Assembly (NCBI GenBank): GCA_902597695.1
Contig: CACJYH010000024.1
Span: forward strand, 1-7,994
Reading direction: 5' to 3'
DNA from: an uncultured Pelagibacteraceae bacterium
GTDB lineage: Bacteria > Pseudomonadota > Alphaproteobacteria > Pelagibacterales > Pelagibacteraceae
DNA: 7,994 nucleotides
Positions 1 to 7,124 of this stretch are shown piece after piece. Made by a program: the position numbers and the translations under genes. Every line of letters begins with the position of its first letter. The first letter of the stretch is position 1. A model generated the notes under the pieces. That model had not been told where the DNA came from. It ran no database searches and saw nothing but the letters and a program-made list of their open reading frames with translations.

Positions 1-282
1 GGTGATATGTTGGAACTTGGAATTCATTCCAAAAAACTTCACCAGTCAATTGTTCCAATAATTAATAAAACAAAAATTGATAAAATTTTTTTAAAGGGAA
101 ACTATATAAGTCAAATATTCAAAAAGATTGCAAAATCAAAAAGAGGTAAAATTTTTAGAACAAACTCTCAAATGATTAAATTCATTAAAAATGATTTGAA
201 TAATAACGATTATTTAATGGTTAAAGCCTCAAATGCGACAGGTTTTAATAAGATGATAAATGATTTAAAAGGAATTAAGTAG
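1..282 (+). CDS. murF: MurF, UDP-MurNAc-tripeptide:D-Ala-D-Ala ligase, C-terminal fragment (5' end outside window)
   Basis: This is the last 93 codons of murF, which continues off the left edge; the reading frame is open from base 1, so the ATG at 7 is an internal methionine and not the start. The visible protein begins GDMLELG, which matches the LGDMLELG motif that opens the C-terminal domain of MurF in many bacteria, with the usual L-H a few residues on (KKLHQSIV). Near the end lies VKASNATGF (bases 220-246), at the place where MurF proteins usually have VKGSR or VKGSN, so one glycine is replaced by alanine. MurF is the cytoplasmic ATP-dependent ligase that adds D-Ala-D-Ala to the UDP-MurNAc-tripeptide; its ATP-binding and central domains lie outside the window. 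The TAG stop touches the mraY ATG with no spacer. The identification rests on the short motif and on position directly before mraY, the standard dcw order. Confidence 0.9.
   Translation, partial: GDMLELGIHSKKLHQSIVPIINKTKIDKIFLKGNYISQIFKKIAKSKRGKIFRTNSQMIKFIKNDLNNNDYLMVKASNATGFNKMINDLKGIK
267..273 (+). promoter_or_regulatory. Shine-Dalgarno sequence for mraY
   Basis: AAAAGGA lies inside the end of murF, with 9 bases between it and the mraY ATG at 283. It is the only clear, well-spaced Shine-Dalgarno sequence at any of the seven junctions in this window. It supports ATG 283 as the true mraY start. Confidence 0.6.
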
Positions 283-1368
283 ATGCTTTATCAATTTTTA
301 TTAAACTATGTAGATACGTTTGGATTTTTGAATGTTTTTAAATACTTAACTTTCAGAACTGGTTTATCTGTTTTCACATCACTCATAATAGTTTTAATAA
401 TTGGAGGGCCATTTATAAAATTTTTCTCTAATCAAAAAATTTTAAATCCTATAAGAGATGATGGACCTGAGGATCATATAATTAAAAAAATTGGTACACC
501 AACCATGGGCGGATTGATTATTCTATTAGGTTTACTCACATCAGTAATTTTGTGGGCAGACATATCAAATATAAATATTTTGTTTTGTGTGTACGTTGCT
601 ATTTCATTTGGACTTTTAGGAGCATTTGATGATTATAAAAAGATTAAGTATAGTAATTCTTCAGGAATTTCATCTAAATTTAAAATAATTTTACAAATTG
701 TATTATCAATTATTGGTGTTGTTATTTATATAAATTTTATGGATTACCAAAATATAACTAACTTATATTTTCCATTTTTTAAAAACTTAATCATTAATCT
801 TGGTTGGTTTTTTATTCCTTTTGCAATATTTGTAATTATTGGTTCATCTAACGCAGTTAATTTGACAGATGGTTTAGACGGTTTGGCAACTGTTCCAGTA
901 ATTTTGGTAGCAGCATGCTTCGCATTTATAAGTTATGTTACTGGTAATATTGTATTTTCAGATTATTTACAAATTCCTTATATAGAAGGAACTGGAGAGG
1001 TAGCAATATTTTGCGGAGCTATAATAGGTTCATGCCTTGGATTTTTATGGTTTAACGCACCCCCAGCAAAAATTTTTATGGGTGATACTGGTTCGTTGTC
1101 TTTAGGAGGGTCTTTGGGAGCTGTTGGAATAATAACAAAACATGAAATAGTTTTAGCAATCACCGGAGGCCTTTTTGTATTAGAAGCGGTCTCTGTGATG
1201 GTTCAAGTTATTTCATTTAAACTTACTGGAAAAAGAATTTTTAAGATGGCCCCTATCCATCATCACTTTGAGAAAAAAGGTTGGCCAGAATCGACTGTTG
1301 TAATAAGGTTTTGGATCATTTCTATAATTCTTGCAATGATAGGGTTAGCTACTTTAAAATTGAGATGA
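283..1368 (+). CDS. mraY: MraY, phospho-N-acetylmuramoyl-pentapeptide transferase (lipid I synthase)
   Basis: This integral membrane enzyme transfers phospho-MurNAc-pentapeptide from UDP to undecaprenyl phosphate, making lipid I on the cytoplasmic face of the inner membrane. At 361 residues it has the normal family length and is full of hydrophobic segments. Conserved blocks appear in order: GTPTMGG (71-77), the Asp pair in FDDYKK (D116, D117), NLTDGLDG (193-200), FNAPPAKIFMGDTGS (257-271, with the catalytic-site Asp D268), and the histidine block APIHHHFEKKGW (323-334). These match the known Mg-binding and substrate residues of MraY, and none is missing. The start at 283 is supported by a good Shine-Dalgarno sequence and by direct contact with the murF stop. 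Its end overlaps the murD start by 4 bases (ATGA). The related family WecA lacks the APIHHHFE block, so MraY is secure. Confidence 0.98.
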   Translation: MLYQFLLNYVDTFGFLNVFKYLTFRTGLSVFTSLIIVLIIGGPFIKFFSNQKILNPIRDDGPEDHIIKKIGTPTMGGLIILLGLLTSVILWADISNINILFCVYVAISFGLLGAFDDYKKIKYSNSSGISSKFKIILQIVLSIIGVVIYINFMDYQNITNLYFPFFKNLIINLGWFFIPFAIFVIIGSSNAVNLTDGLDGLATVPVILVAACFAFISYVTGNIVFSDYLQIPYIEGTGEVAIFCGAIIGSCLGFLWFNAPPAKIFMGDTGSLSLGGSLGAVGIITKHEIVLAITGGLFVLEAVSVMVQVISFKLTGKRIFKMAPIHHHFEKKGWPESTVVIRFWIISIILAMIGLATLKLR

Positions 1369-2651
1369 AAAAAAAAATTGAAAATATTTTTTTGAAAAAA
1401 AAAATATTAATCTATGGTCTTGGAAAAAGTGGAATATCATCTTTTAGATTTTTAAGAAATAAAGCTGATATTTATTTATTTGATGATTTAAAAAACACAC
1501 ATCCAAAACAAATTTCTAAATTAGAATTATTAAAAATAAAATTTGATATAATCATTATTAGCCCAGGTATCAATATTTCTAATTGTAAATTATCTAAATT
1601 TCTAAAACTTAATAAAAAAAAAATTTATACTGATTTAGATGTATTTTTTACTTTTTTTAAAAATAAATGCATTACTATTACAGGTACCAACGGAAAATCT
1701 ACTACTGCTAAAATTTTATATGAAGTTTTAAAAGATCAAAAAAAAGATGTGAGACTTATTGGAAACATTGGCAACCCTTCATTAAATGAAAAAAAAATAT
1801 CAAAAAATACAATTTTTGTGATAGAGGCATCTTCTTACCAGTTAGATTACAGTCAGTTATTTAGTTCAAAATATTCAATAATCTTGAATATTAAACCTGA
1901 TCATCTTGAAAGACATAAAACTCTTCAAAATTATGTTGATGCAAAATTTAAACTTTTAGATTCTCAATCTAAGAGTTGTTTAGCATTTGTAAAAAGGGAT
2001 GACTTACTAATTTCGAGAAAATTAAAAACTAAAAAATTTAATTGTAAAATTGTTAAAGTAAATACAAAAAAAAATTATAATGATTTTCTGGAAATCAAAA
2101 ATAAATATTTTTTAACTGAGTCAAATAGAGAAAATCTATCTTTTATTATAGAATTGGCAAAAAAATTAAAACTAAAAAACTATCTTTTACAAAAAACAAT
2201 AAAAAATTTTAAGGGTTTGAAATATCGCCAACAAATTATTCTTCAAAAGAAGAATCTCACTATTATAAATGACTCAAAATCCACCAGTTTCTCATCTTCT
2301 GTCGGAATGTTTAAAAAAGCCTCCAATATATTATGGTTATTGGGTGGTATTTATAAAAAAGGTGACAAATTAGAATTAAAAAAAAAAGATTTAATGAATG
2401 TTACCGCTTTTATTTACGGAGAAAATAAAAATCTTTTTATCAAACAGCTTAGAAGTAAAGTAAAATTTCAAAATTATAAAAATTTAGAAGACGCAGTAAA
2501 AAACGTTTTTTCTATAATCAAAACAAAAAGATCTTTTAAATATACGATATTATTTAGCCCTTGTGCAGCGTCGTTTGATAGTTTTAAAAATTTTGAAGAA
2601 AGAGGATTATATTTTAATCGATTAGTAAAAAGATTTATGTATGGAAAATAA
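1365..2651 (+). CDS. murD: MurD, UDP-MurNAc-L-alanine:D-glutamate ligase
   Basis: MurD is the cytoplasmic ATP-dependent ligase that adds D-glutamate to UDP-MurNAc-L-Ala. The protein has 428 residues, close to the roughly 440 of E. coli MurD. The N-terminal UDP-binding domain shows YGLGKSG (17-23) and SPGIN (66-70). The Mur-ligase P-loop is GTNGKST (107-113, K111), followed by EASSYQLD (154-161) and LNIKPDHLERH (174-184). K194 in YVDAKFK fits the position of the lysine that is carbamylated in E. coli MurD. The C-terminal domain has FKGLKYRQQ (282-290), NDSKSTS (302-308), LLGGIYKKGD (325-334) and SPCAASFDSFKNFEERG (398-414). I start it at ATG 1365, which overlaps the mraY stop as ATGA. An in-frame ATG at 1281 would add 28 residues lying inside the conserved end of mraY and is unlikely. 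No Shine-Dalgarno sequence is seen, so coupling to mraY is probable. The gene is unusually rich in A10 tracts and lysine. Confidence 0.97.
   Translation: MKKKIENIFLKKKILIYGLGKSGISSFRFLRNKADIYLFDDLKNTHPKQISKLELLKIKFDIIIISPGINISNCKLSKFLKLNKKKIYTDLDVFFTFFKNKCITITGTNGKSTTAKILYEVLKDQKKDVRLIGNIGNPSLNEKKISKNTIFVIEASSYQLDYSQLFSSKYSIILNIKPDHLERHKTLQNYVDAKFKLLDSQSKSCLAFVKRDDLLISRKLKTKKFNCKIVKVNTKKNYNDFLEIKNKYFLTESNRENLSFIIELAKKLKLKNYLLQKTIKNFKGLKYRQQIILQKKNLTIINDSKSTSFSSSVGMFKKASNILWLLGGIYKKGDKLELKKKDLMNVTAFIYGENKNLFIKQLRSKVKFQNYKNLEDAVKNVFSIIKTKRSFKYTILFSPCAASFDSFKNFEERGLYFNRLVKRFMYGK
1368..1404 (+). repeat. Two A10 homopolymer tracts at the start of murD
   Basis: Runs of ten A occupy 1368-1377 and 1395-1404, with a T7 run (1387-1393) between them. 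The first starts at codon 2 of murD and both encode lysines. Further A10 runs in the same gene lie at 1614-1623 and 2378-2387. Such tracts are known slippage sites for polymerases in AT-rich genomes; whether they slip here cannot be told from the sequence. Confidence 0.85.
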
Positions 2652-3765
2652 GAATACTTTATTTGGTATCTATTATGATTGGTGGAAAAATATTGATAAG
2701 TTTCTTTTTTCACTGATTGTTTTATTATTTTTAACAGGTTTATTTTTTTCCTTAGTTTCCACATCATTAATTGCCTCAGATAAATTGGACACAAATGATT
2801 ATCAATTTTTTTTCAAACATTTAGTTTTTATTTTGTTAGGGATGGTTATAATTTTTTTATTATCCTCAATCAAAAAAGAACAACTTCTAAAATATTCGTC
2901 TCTATTCTTTTTTTTATCATTAATATTTTTAATTTTAGTACCTATAATTGGGGTAGAGGTTAAGGGTTCAAAAAGATGGATAGATCTATACTTTCTACCT
3001 AGATTTCAACCGATAGAGTTAGTCAAGCCATTTCTTATCATTTTTATAAGTTTGATATTGTGTAGCCAAAAATTTAGCAACATTTATTTAAAGTATTTAT
3101 TTTCTTTCATAATAACTTTAGGTATCGCCTTATTATTATCATTACAGCCAGATATAGGACAAACTCTTTTAGTTTTTTTTAGTTGGTCGGTTTTGATATT
3201 TACTTCAGGTATAAATATAATTTTACTTTTTTTTTTATTTTCATCAATTGTTTTAATATTTTTTTACTTAATTTTTTTTGTTTCGAAATTTACATACATT
3301 AAAAATAGAATAATATCTTTTTTAGACTCTGAAACTGGAACTTATAATTTTCAATCAGACAAAGCTTTAGAGTCTATTACGAGTGGAGGCTTTTTTGGGA
3401 AAGGTATAGGAGAGGGGACTTTAAAAAATAGAGTCCCAGAGGCACATACAGATTATATTATTTCAGTAATTTCTGAAGAGTTTGGTGTAATTGCCATAAT
3501 TTTAATCTTTTTATTGTTTTTAATTTTTATTTACTCAGTGTTTAAAAAAGTTAATTTTGAAAATGATGAAACTATTAAATTAATTTTAGTTGGATCTATA
3601 AGCCTCATATTAATGCAAACTATAATTCATATTGGAGTAAATATTAGATTATTTCCTACAACTGGTATGACATTACCATTTATAAGTTATGGTGGTTCCT
3701 CAATAATTAGTATTTCAATTTTATCTGGAATAATTTTGAACTTTACAAAAAGAAATATAAATTAG
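2641..3765 (+). CDS. ftsW: FtsW, septal peptidoglycan glycosyltransferase (SEDS family)
   Basis: FtsW is the multi-pass inner-membrane SEDS protein that polymerises lipid II into septal glycan together with its partner transpeptidase FtsI. The protein is 374 residues, of normal length. It has a short cytoplasmic N-terminus of about 20 residues, followed by many hydrophobic segments. SEDS landmarks are VKGSKRWIDLYFLPRFQPIELVKP (107-130; the family usually has QPSEF), QPDIGQT (169-175), GGFFGKGIGEGT (249-260), PEAHTDYI (266-273, where D271 corresponds to the Asp essential for polymerase activity in studied SEDS proteins) and FPTTGMTLPFISYGGSS (338-354). The ATG at 2641 overlaps the end of murD by 11 bases. 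RodA is the main alternative; the dcw position and the PEAHTDYI and FPTTGMTLPF style favour FtsW. No strong ribosome site is seen, so coupling with murD is likely. Confidence 0.96.
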   Translation: MENKNTLFGIYYDWWKNIDKFLFSLIVLLFLTGLFFSLVSTSLIASDKLDTNDYQFFFKHLVFILLGMVIIFLLSSIKKEQLLKYSSLFFFLSLIFLILVPIIGVEVKGSKRWIDLYFLPRFQPIELVKPFLIIFISLILCSQKFSNIYLKYLFSFIITLGIALLLSLQPDIGQTLLVFFSWSVLIFTSGINIILLFFLFSSIVLIFFYLIFFVSKFTYIKNRIISFLDSETGTYNFQSDKALESITSGGFFGKGIGEGTLKNRVPEAHTDYIISVISEEFGVIAIILIFLLFLIFIYSVFKKVNFENDETIKLILVGSISLILMQTIIHIGVNIRLFPTTGMTLPFISYGGSSIISISILSGIILNFTKRNIN

Positions 3766-3766
3766 A

Positions 3767-4831
3767 ATGAATAAAAATTATTTAATAACCACAGGGGGAT
3801 CAGGGGGCCATGTAATCCCCGCAATAATACTTTATGAACATTTGTCTAGAGATGCAAAAGTAATTATCACAACTGATAAGAGGGGCTTAAAATATTTAAA
3901 TGATGAAAATTATCAATTAAGAATTATTGATACCCCAAGATTAAATAATATATTTTTATTTCCAATAAATTTATTATTAGTAACTATACTGACAATAAAA
4001 TCATATTTATTATTAAAAAAAAATAATATTAAAAAATTATTCTCCACTGGGGGATATATGTCTTTCCCATTGTTGCTAGCAGCAAAATTCTTAAGATTAA
4101 AGATTTACCTGCTAGAACCCAATCAAGTTTTAGGTAGAGCAAATAAATTTTTTTTAAGTTCATGTGAAAAAATAATTTGTTACGAAGAAAAGATAAAAAA
4201 CTTTCCATCAAAATATAGAAATAAAATTGAAACTATATTTCCCTTAGTTAAAGAAAAATTTTATAGTTTAAAACAAAAAAATTTTAACCATCAAAAATTA
4301 GATTTATTGATTGTTGGAGGAAGTCAGGGAGCGAATATTTTTGATATTAATCTCAAAAATAAAATTGTTAACATTTCAAAAAAACACTCACTCAGAATTT
4401 TGCATCAAACAAGTGAACAAAATGTTCTCAATTTAAAAAATTTCTATGATGAAAATAATGTTGAATGTTTAATCTTCAGTTTTAATAAAAATTTTGAAGA
4501 AATAATTAATAATTCAGATATTTGTATAACTAGAGCAGGTGCCTCAACCTTGGCTGAATTATCTTTATTAAACATACCATTTATTGCAGTGCCTTTACCA
4601 AATTCAAAGGACAATCATCAATTTGAAAATGCTTTATTTTATAAAGAGAAAGAATGTTGTTGGATGCTTAATCAAGAGACATTTGAGGACAATATAGAGC
4701 AGCTTCTAACTAGTATATTATCTGACAATTCTGAATTTTTGCAAAAAAAGGAAAATTTAAAAAAATTAAACTACAAAAATACTTGGACTAATGTACATCA
4801 AAAAATATTAAATATAATTAATGAAAATTGA
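3767..4831 (+). CDS. murG: MurG, UDP-GlcNAc:lipid I N-acetylglucosaminyltransferase
   Basis: MurG is the peripheral membrane GT-B glycosyltransferase that adds GlcNAc to lipid I, giving lipid II. It has 354 residues, the usual length. The N-terminal glycine loop GGSGGH (10-15) includes H15, matching the key His of E. coli MurG. GGYMSFP (95-101) and LEPN (116-119, where E. coli has HEQN) follow. The C-terminal domain has GGSQGA (184-189), HQ (213-214), the UDP-GlcNAc site RAGASTLAE (256-264, with E264 at the ribose-binding Glu) and DNHQFENA (282-289). Two departures are visible: His-Gln of HEQN is replaced by Leu-Pro, and the usual GNPVR-type motif after the inter-domain region reads IFPLVK (157-162), without the arginine in register. 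The gene starts 1 base after the ftsW stop without a clear Shine-Dalgarno sequence and overlaps murC by 11 bases. Confidence 0.96.
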   Translation: MNKNYLITTGGSGGHVIPAIILYEHLSRDAKVIITTDKRGLKYLNDENYQLRIIDTPRLNNIFLFPINLLLVTILTIKSYLLLKKNNIKKLFSTGGYMSFPLLLAAKFLRLKIYLLEPNQVLGRANKFFLSSCEKIICYEEKIKNFPSKYRNKIETIFPLVKEKFYSLKQKNFNHQKLDLLIVGGSQGANIFDINLKNKIVNISKKHSLRILHQTSEQNVLNLKNFYDENNVECLIFSFNKNFEEIINNSDICITRAGASTLAELSLLNIPFIAVPLPNSKDNHQFENALFYKEKECCWMLNQETFEDNIEQLLTSILSDNSEFLQKKENLKKLNYKNTWTNVHQKILNIINEN

Positions 4832-6215
4832 ATTAGCAAAAACTGAGGTTATTCACTTCATTGGCATCGGTGGTATTGGAATGAGTGGACTTTCTTTAAT
4901 TATGAAAAGGAAAGGATTTAAAGTCCAAGGTAGTGACCTGTCATCAAATAAAAATATAGGTAGATTGAAAAAAGAAAAAATAAAAGTTTTTATTGGTCAA
5001 AAAAAACAAAATTTAAAGAATGCAACAATAGCAGTTATTTCCTCAGCAATAAAAAAAAATAATTCAGAATACATTGAAGCTAGAAGGAAAAAACTCCCAA
5101 TAATTACTAGAGGAAGAATGTTAGCTCACATCGTTTCTCTTATGAAAAACATTGTTGTGGTAGGTTCACATGGTAAAACCACAACAACTTCTTTAATTAC
5201 CTCAATACTACAAAAAACTAAATTAGATCCAACAATTATTAATGGAGGAGTAATCAATTCAATCAAAAATACTGCTAAGCTCGGAAAGAGTGATTGGACA
5301 GTTTTGGAAGCAGATGAGTCTGATGGGAGTTTCCTTCATATACCTCCTACTTATTCAATTATTACAAATATAGATAGAGAGCATATGGATTTTTATAAAT
5401 CTATGGATGACTTAGAGAAATATTTTATTAATTTTATAAAAAAAGTTCCTTCGTTTGGAAAATCATTTATTTGTTTAGATGACCCTGTAAATAATAAAAT
5501 AATTAAAAAATTAAGTAATAGGAATTTTTATACTTATGGGCTTCATTCAAAATCAAACTTTTTAATTAAGAATATAAATCAAAACAAAACCTTTACAGAA
5601 TTTGACATATTAGTAGATGTCCCAAATAAGAAAAAAATAAAGATTAAAAAAATAAGAATACCATTACTAGGTATTCATAATGTAAGAAATTCTGTTGCAG
5701 CTGCTGCAGTTGCGATTACAATTGGTATTTCAGTTTCTGATATAAAAAAAGGATTAAAAAATTTTAAGGGTGTTCAAAGAAGATTTAATAAAATATTTAC
5801 TCACAATAATATTGATTTTTATGATGATTATGCTCATCATCCAACTGAAATAAAAGTAGTTTTGGATGGTGTAAATAAAGTTTATAAAGATTATGAAATA
5901 GTTTGTATTTTTCAACCACATAGAGTGTCAAGACTTAAAGATTTGAGAAAAGAATTCTCTTTTGCATTTAAGAATTCCGATATTGTTGTTTTATGCCCTG
6001 TATATTCAGCGGGAGAAAAAATAAAGTTAGGGTTTAATTATATAAATTTTGCTAAGGAGATAATAAAAAATTCAAAAGTAAAATTATTCTTAGTAAATGA
6101 TAATTTTCAACTGGCTAAATTTATAAAAAGAAATATGAGTGGAAAAAAAATTGTAGTTGGAATGGGTGCAGGTTCTATCTCTAATTGGATGAGGGAACTT
6201 CCAAAATTAATATAA
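4821..6215 (+). CDS. murC: MurC, UDP-N-acetylmuramate:L-alanine ligase
   Basis: MurC is the cytoplasmic ATP-dependent ligase that attaches the first stem residue, L-Ala, to UDP-MurNAc. The protein has 464 residues, typical for the family. The N-terminal Rossmann-like loop is GIGGIGMSG (15-23). The ATP P-loop is GSHGKTT (115-121, K119), with EADESDGSF (163-171) and TNIDREHMDFY (182-192) as the metal and ATP site block. Then come FKGVQRRF, DDYAHHPTE (335-343), FQPHR and YSAGE, the usual MurC signatures. The DDYAHHPTE block separates it from MurD, MurE and MurF; the related recycling ligase Mpl shares some motifs but the dcw position makes MurC far more likely. The ATG at 4821 lies within the last codons of murG (11-base overlap) and has no Shine-Dalgarno sequence, suggesting translational coupling. 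The stop shares one base with the murB start (TAATG). Confidence 0.98.
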   Translation: MKIELAKTEVIHFIGIGGIGMSGLSLIMKRKGFKVQGSDLSSNKNIGRLKKEKIKVFIGQKKQNLKNATIAVISSAIKKNNSEYIEARRKKLPIITRGRMLAHIVSLMKNIVVVGSHGKTTTTSLITSILQKTKLDPTIINGGVINSIKNTAKLGKSDWTVLEADESDGSFLHIPPTYSIITNIDREHMDFYKSMDDLEKYFINFIKKVPSFGKSFICLDDPVNNKIIKKLSNRNFYTYGLHSKSNFLIKNINQNKTFTEFDILVDVPNKKKIKIKKIRIPLLGIHNVRNSVAAAAVAITIGISVSDIKKGLKNFKGVQRRFNKIFTHNNIDFYDDYAHHPTEIKVVLDGVNKVYKDYEIVCIFQPHRVSRLKDLRKEFSFAFKNSDIVVLCPVYSAGEKIKLGFNYINFAKEIIKNSKVKLFLVNDNFQLAKFIKRNMSGKKIVVGMGAGSISNWMRELPKLI

Positions 6216-7123
6216 TGAAATTAGATCAACTAAAAACATTGTTTGGAGAATTTGATGAAAATGTAAGATTTGAGCACGATCTTAAAAAAAAAAATTGGTT
6301 TAATATTGGTGGAAAAACAAAAGTTTTTTTTAAAGCTAACAATCTTCAAGAACTGATTAAATTTTTAAAAATAGTAAATAATCAGGAAAAAATATTTATT
6401 CTTGGAGCAGGTTCTAACACTTTAATATCTGATGATTTATTTGATGGTATAGTTATAAAATTAGGAAAAAATTTTAATAACATCTCACTTCTTGGAGATG
6501 ATGTGATAATTGCTGGCAGCGCTGTGACTGATAAGTCTTTATCAGACTTTGCTGTAAAAAATAGTCTCAGCGGATTTGAGTTTTTATCTTGTATACCAGG
6601 CACAATAGGAGGTGGAATTAGAATGAATGCAGGTTGTTTTAATAAAGAATTTAAAGATATATTGATATCAGTTCAAGCAATCGATAAATCTGGGAATATA
6701 ATTACTATCCCAAGTAGAGAAATAAAATTTGAGTATAGAAAAAGTAACTTATCCGATAATTTGATTTTTTTAAGCGCTTCATTTAAAGGGTCAAAATCTA
6801 CTCCTTCTCGAATAAAAAATGAAATTGAAAATTTAGTAAAAAAAAAAGAAAAAGCACAACCTACAAGAATTAAAACTAGCGGAAGCACTTTTAAAAACCC
6901 TAAATCACAAACAAATAAGAAAGTTTGGGAGTTAATTAAAGAGTCAGTTCCTTTAAACAAAAGTTTTGGGGATGCATGTATTTCAGAAAAACATTGTAAT
7001 TTTTTTGTAAATAAGGGTAGCGCTTCTTTTAATGATATGAACAATTTAATTGAATTTGTATCAAAAGAGGTTTTAGAAAAAACTGGTATAAAATTAGAAA
7101 AAGAAATTAAGATTTTAAAATAA
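6215..7123 (+). CDS. murB: MurB, UDP-N-acetylenolpyruvoylglucosamine reductase (type II)
   Basis: MurB is the cytoplasmic FAD- and NADPH-dependent enzyme that reduces UDP-GlcNAc-enolpyruvate to UDP-MurNAc, the substrate of MurC encoded just upstream. It has 302 residues. FAD-binding landmarks are FNIGGKT (29-35), LGAGSN (63-68) and IPGTIGGGIRMNAG (127-140). Catalytic-type residues are R175 in FEYRKS, S224 in SGSTFKNP (the proton-donor Ser) and the Glu in LEKEIK near the C-terminus (E297). The short span between FEYRKS and GSTFKNP means it lacks the extra fold of E. coli-type MurB and belongs to type II. WELI and SEKHCNFFVN (265-274) are also usual. I start at ATG 6215, overlapping the murC stop by one base. 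An in-frame ATG at 6185 would add 10 residues inside murC; a GAGGG at 6191-6195 is too far from 6215 to act as a normal ribosome site. An A11 tract lies at 6284-6294. Confidence 0.97.
   Translation: MKLDQLKTLFGEFDENVRFEHDLKKKNWFNIGGKTKVFFKANNLQELIKFLKIVNNQEKIFILGAGSNTLISDDLFDGIVIKLGKNFNNISLLGDDVIIAGSAVTDKSLSDFAVKNSLSGFEFLSCIPGTIGGGIRMNAGCFNKEFKDILISVQAIDKSGNIITIPSREIKFEYRKSNLSDNLIFLSASFKGSKSTPSRIKNEIENLVKKKEKAQPTRIKTSGSTFKNPKSQTNKKVWELIKESVPLNKSFGDACISEKHCNFFVNKGSASFNDMNNLIEFVSKEVLEKTGIKLEKEIKILK
6284..6294 (+). repeat. A11 homopolymer tract in murB
   Basis: Eleven consecutive A form the longest homopolymer I found in the window. They encode the lysines of DLKKKNWFNIGG at the start of the FAD-binding domain. 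A one-base slip here would truncate MurB early. A second tract in the same gene, A10, lies at 6838-6847. Confidence 0.85.
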
Positions 7124-7124
7124 A

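Noticed and set aside
978..1163. 61-codon - strand frame inside mraY (and similar short ones in murG and murB)
   Set aside because: Antisense shadow of the conserved MraY active-site block; no independent evidence for a gene.
1281..1364. Longer murD start at ATG 1281 (28 extra residues)
   Set aside because: The extra part is a second-frame reading of the conserved MraY APIHHHFE-to-C-terminus region; starting at 1365 gives the normal ATGA overlap and family N-terminus.
2474..2794. 106-codon open frame on the - strand over the murD/ftsW junction
   Set aside because: Antisense to conserved MurD C-terminal and FtsW N-terminal sequence, with no recognisable domain. Long antisense frames are expected by chance here only where stop codons are by luck absent.
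3227..3236. T10 run as a possible intrinsic terminator
   Set aside because: It lies inside ftsW, codes for a hydrophobic membrane segment (LLFFLF), and no GC-rich hairpin precedes it.
6185..6214. Longer murB start at ATG 6185 (10 extra residues)
   Set aside because: It would overlap murC by 31 bases inside its conserved end; ATG 6215 makes the common TAATG junction. It cannot be fully excluded.
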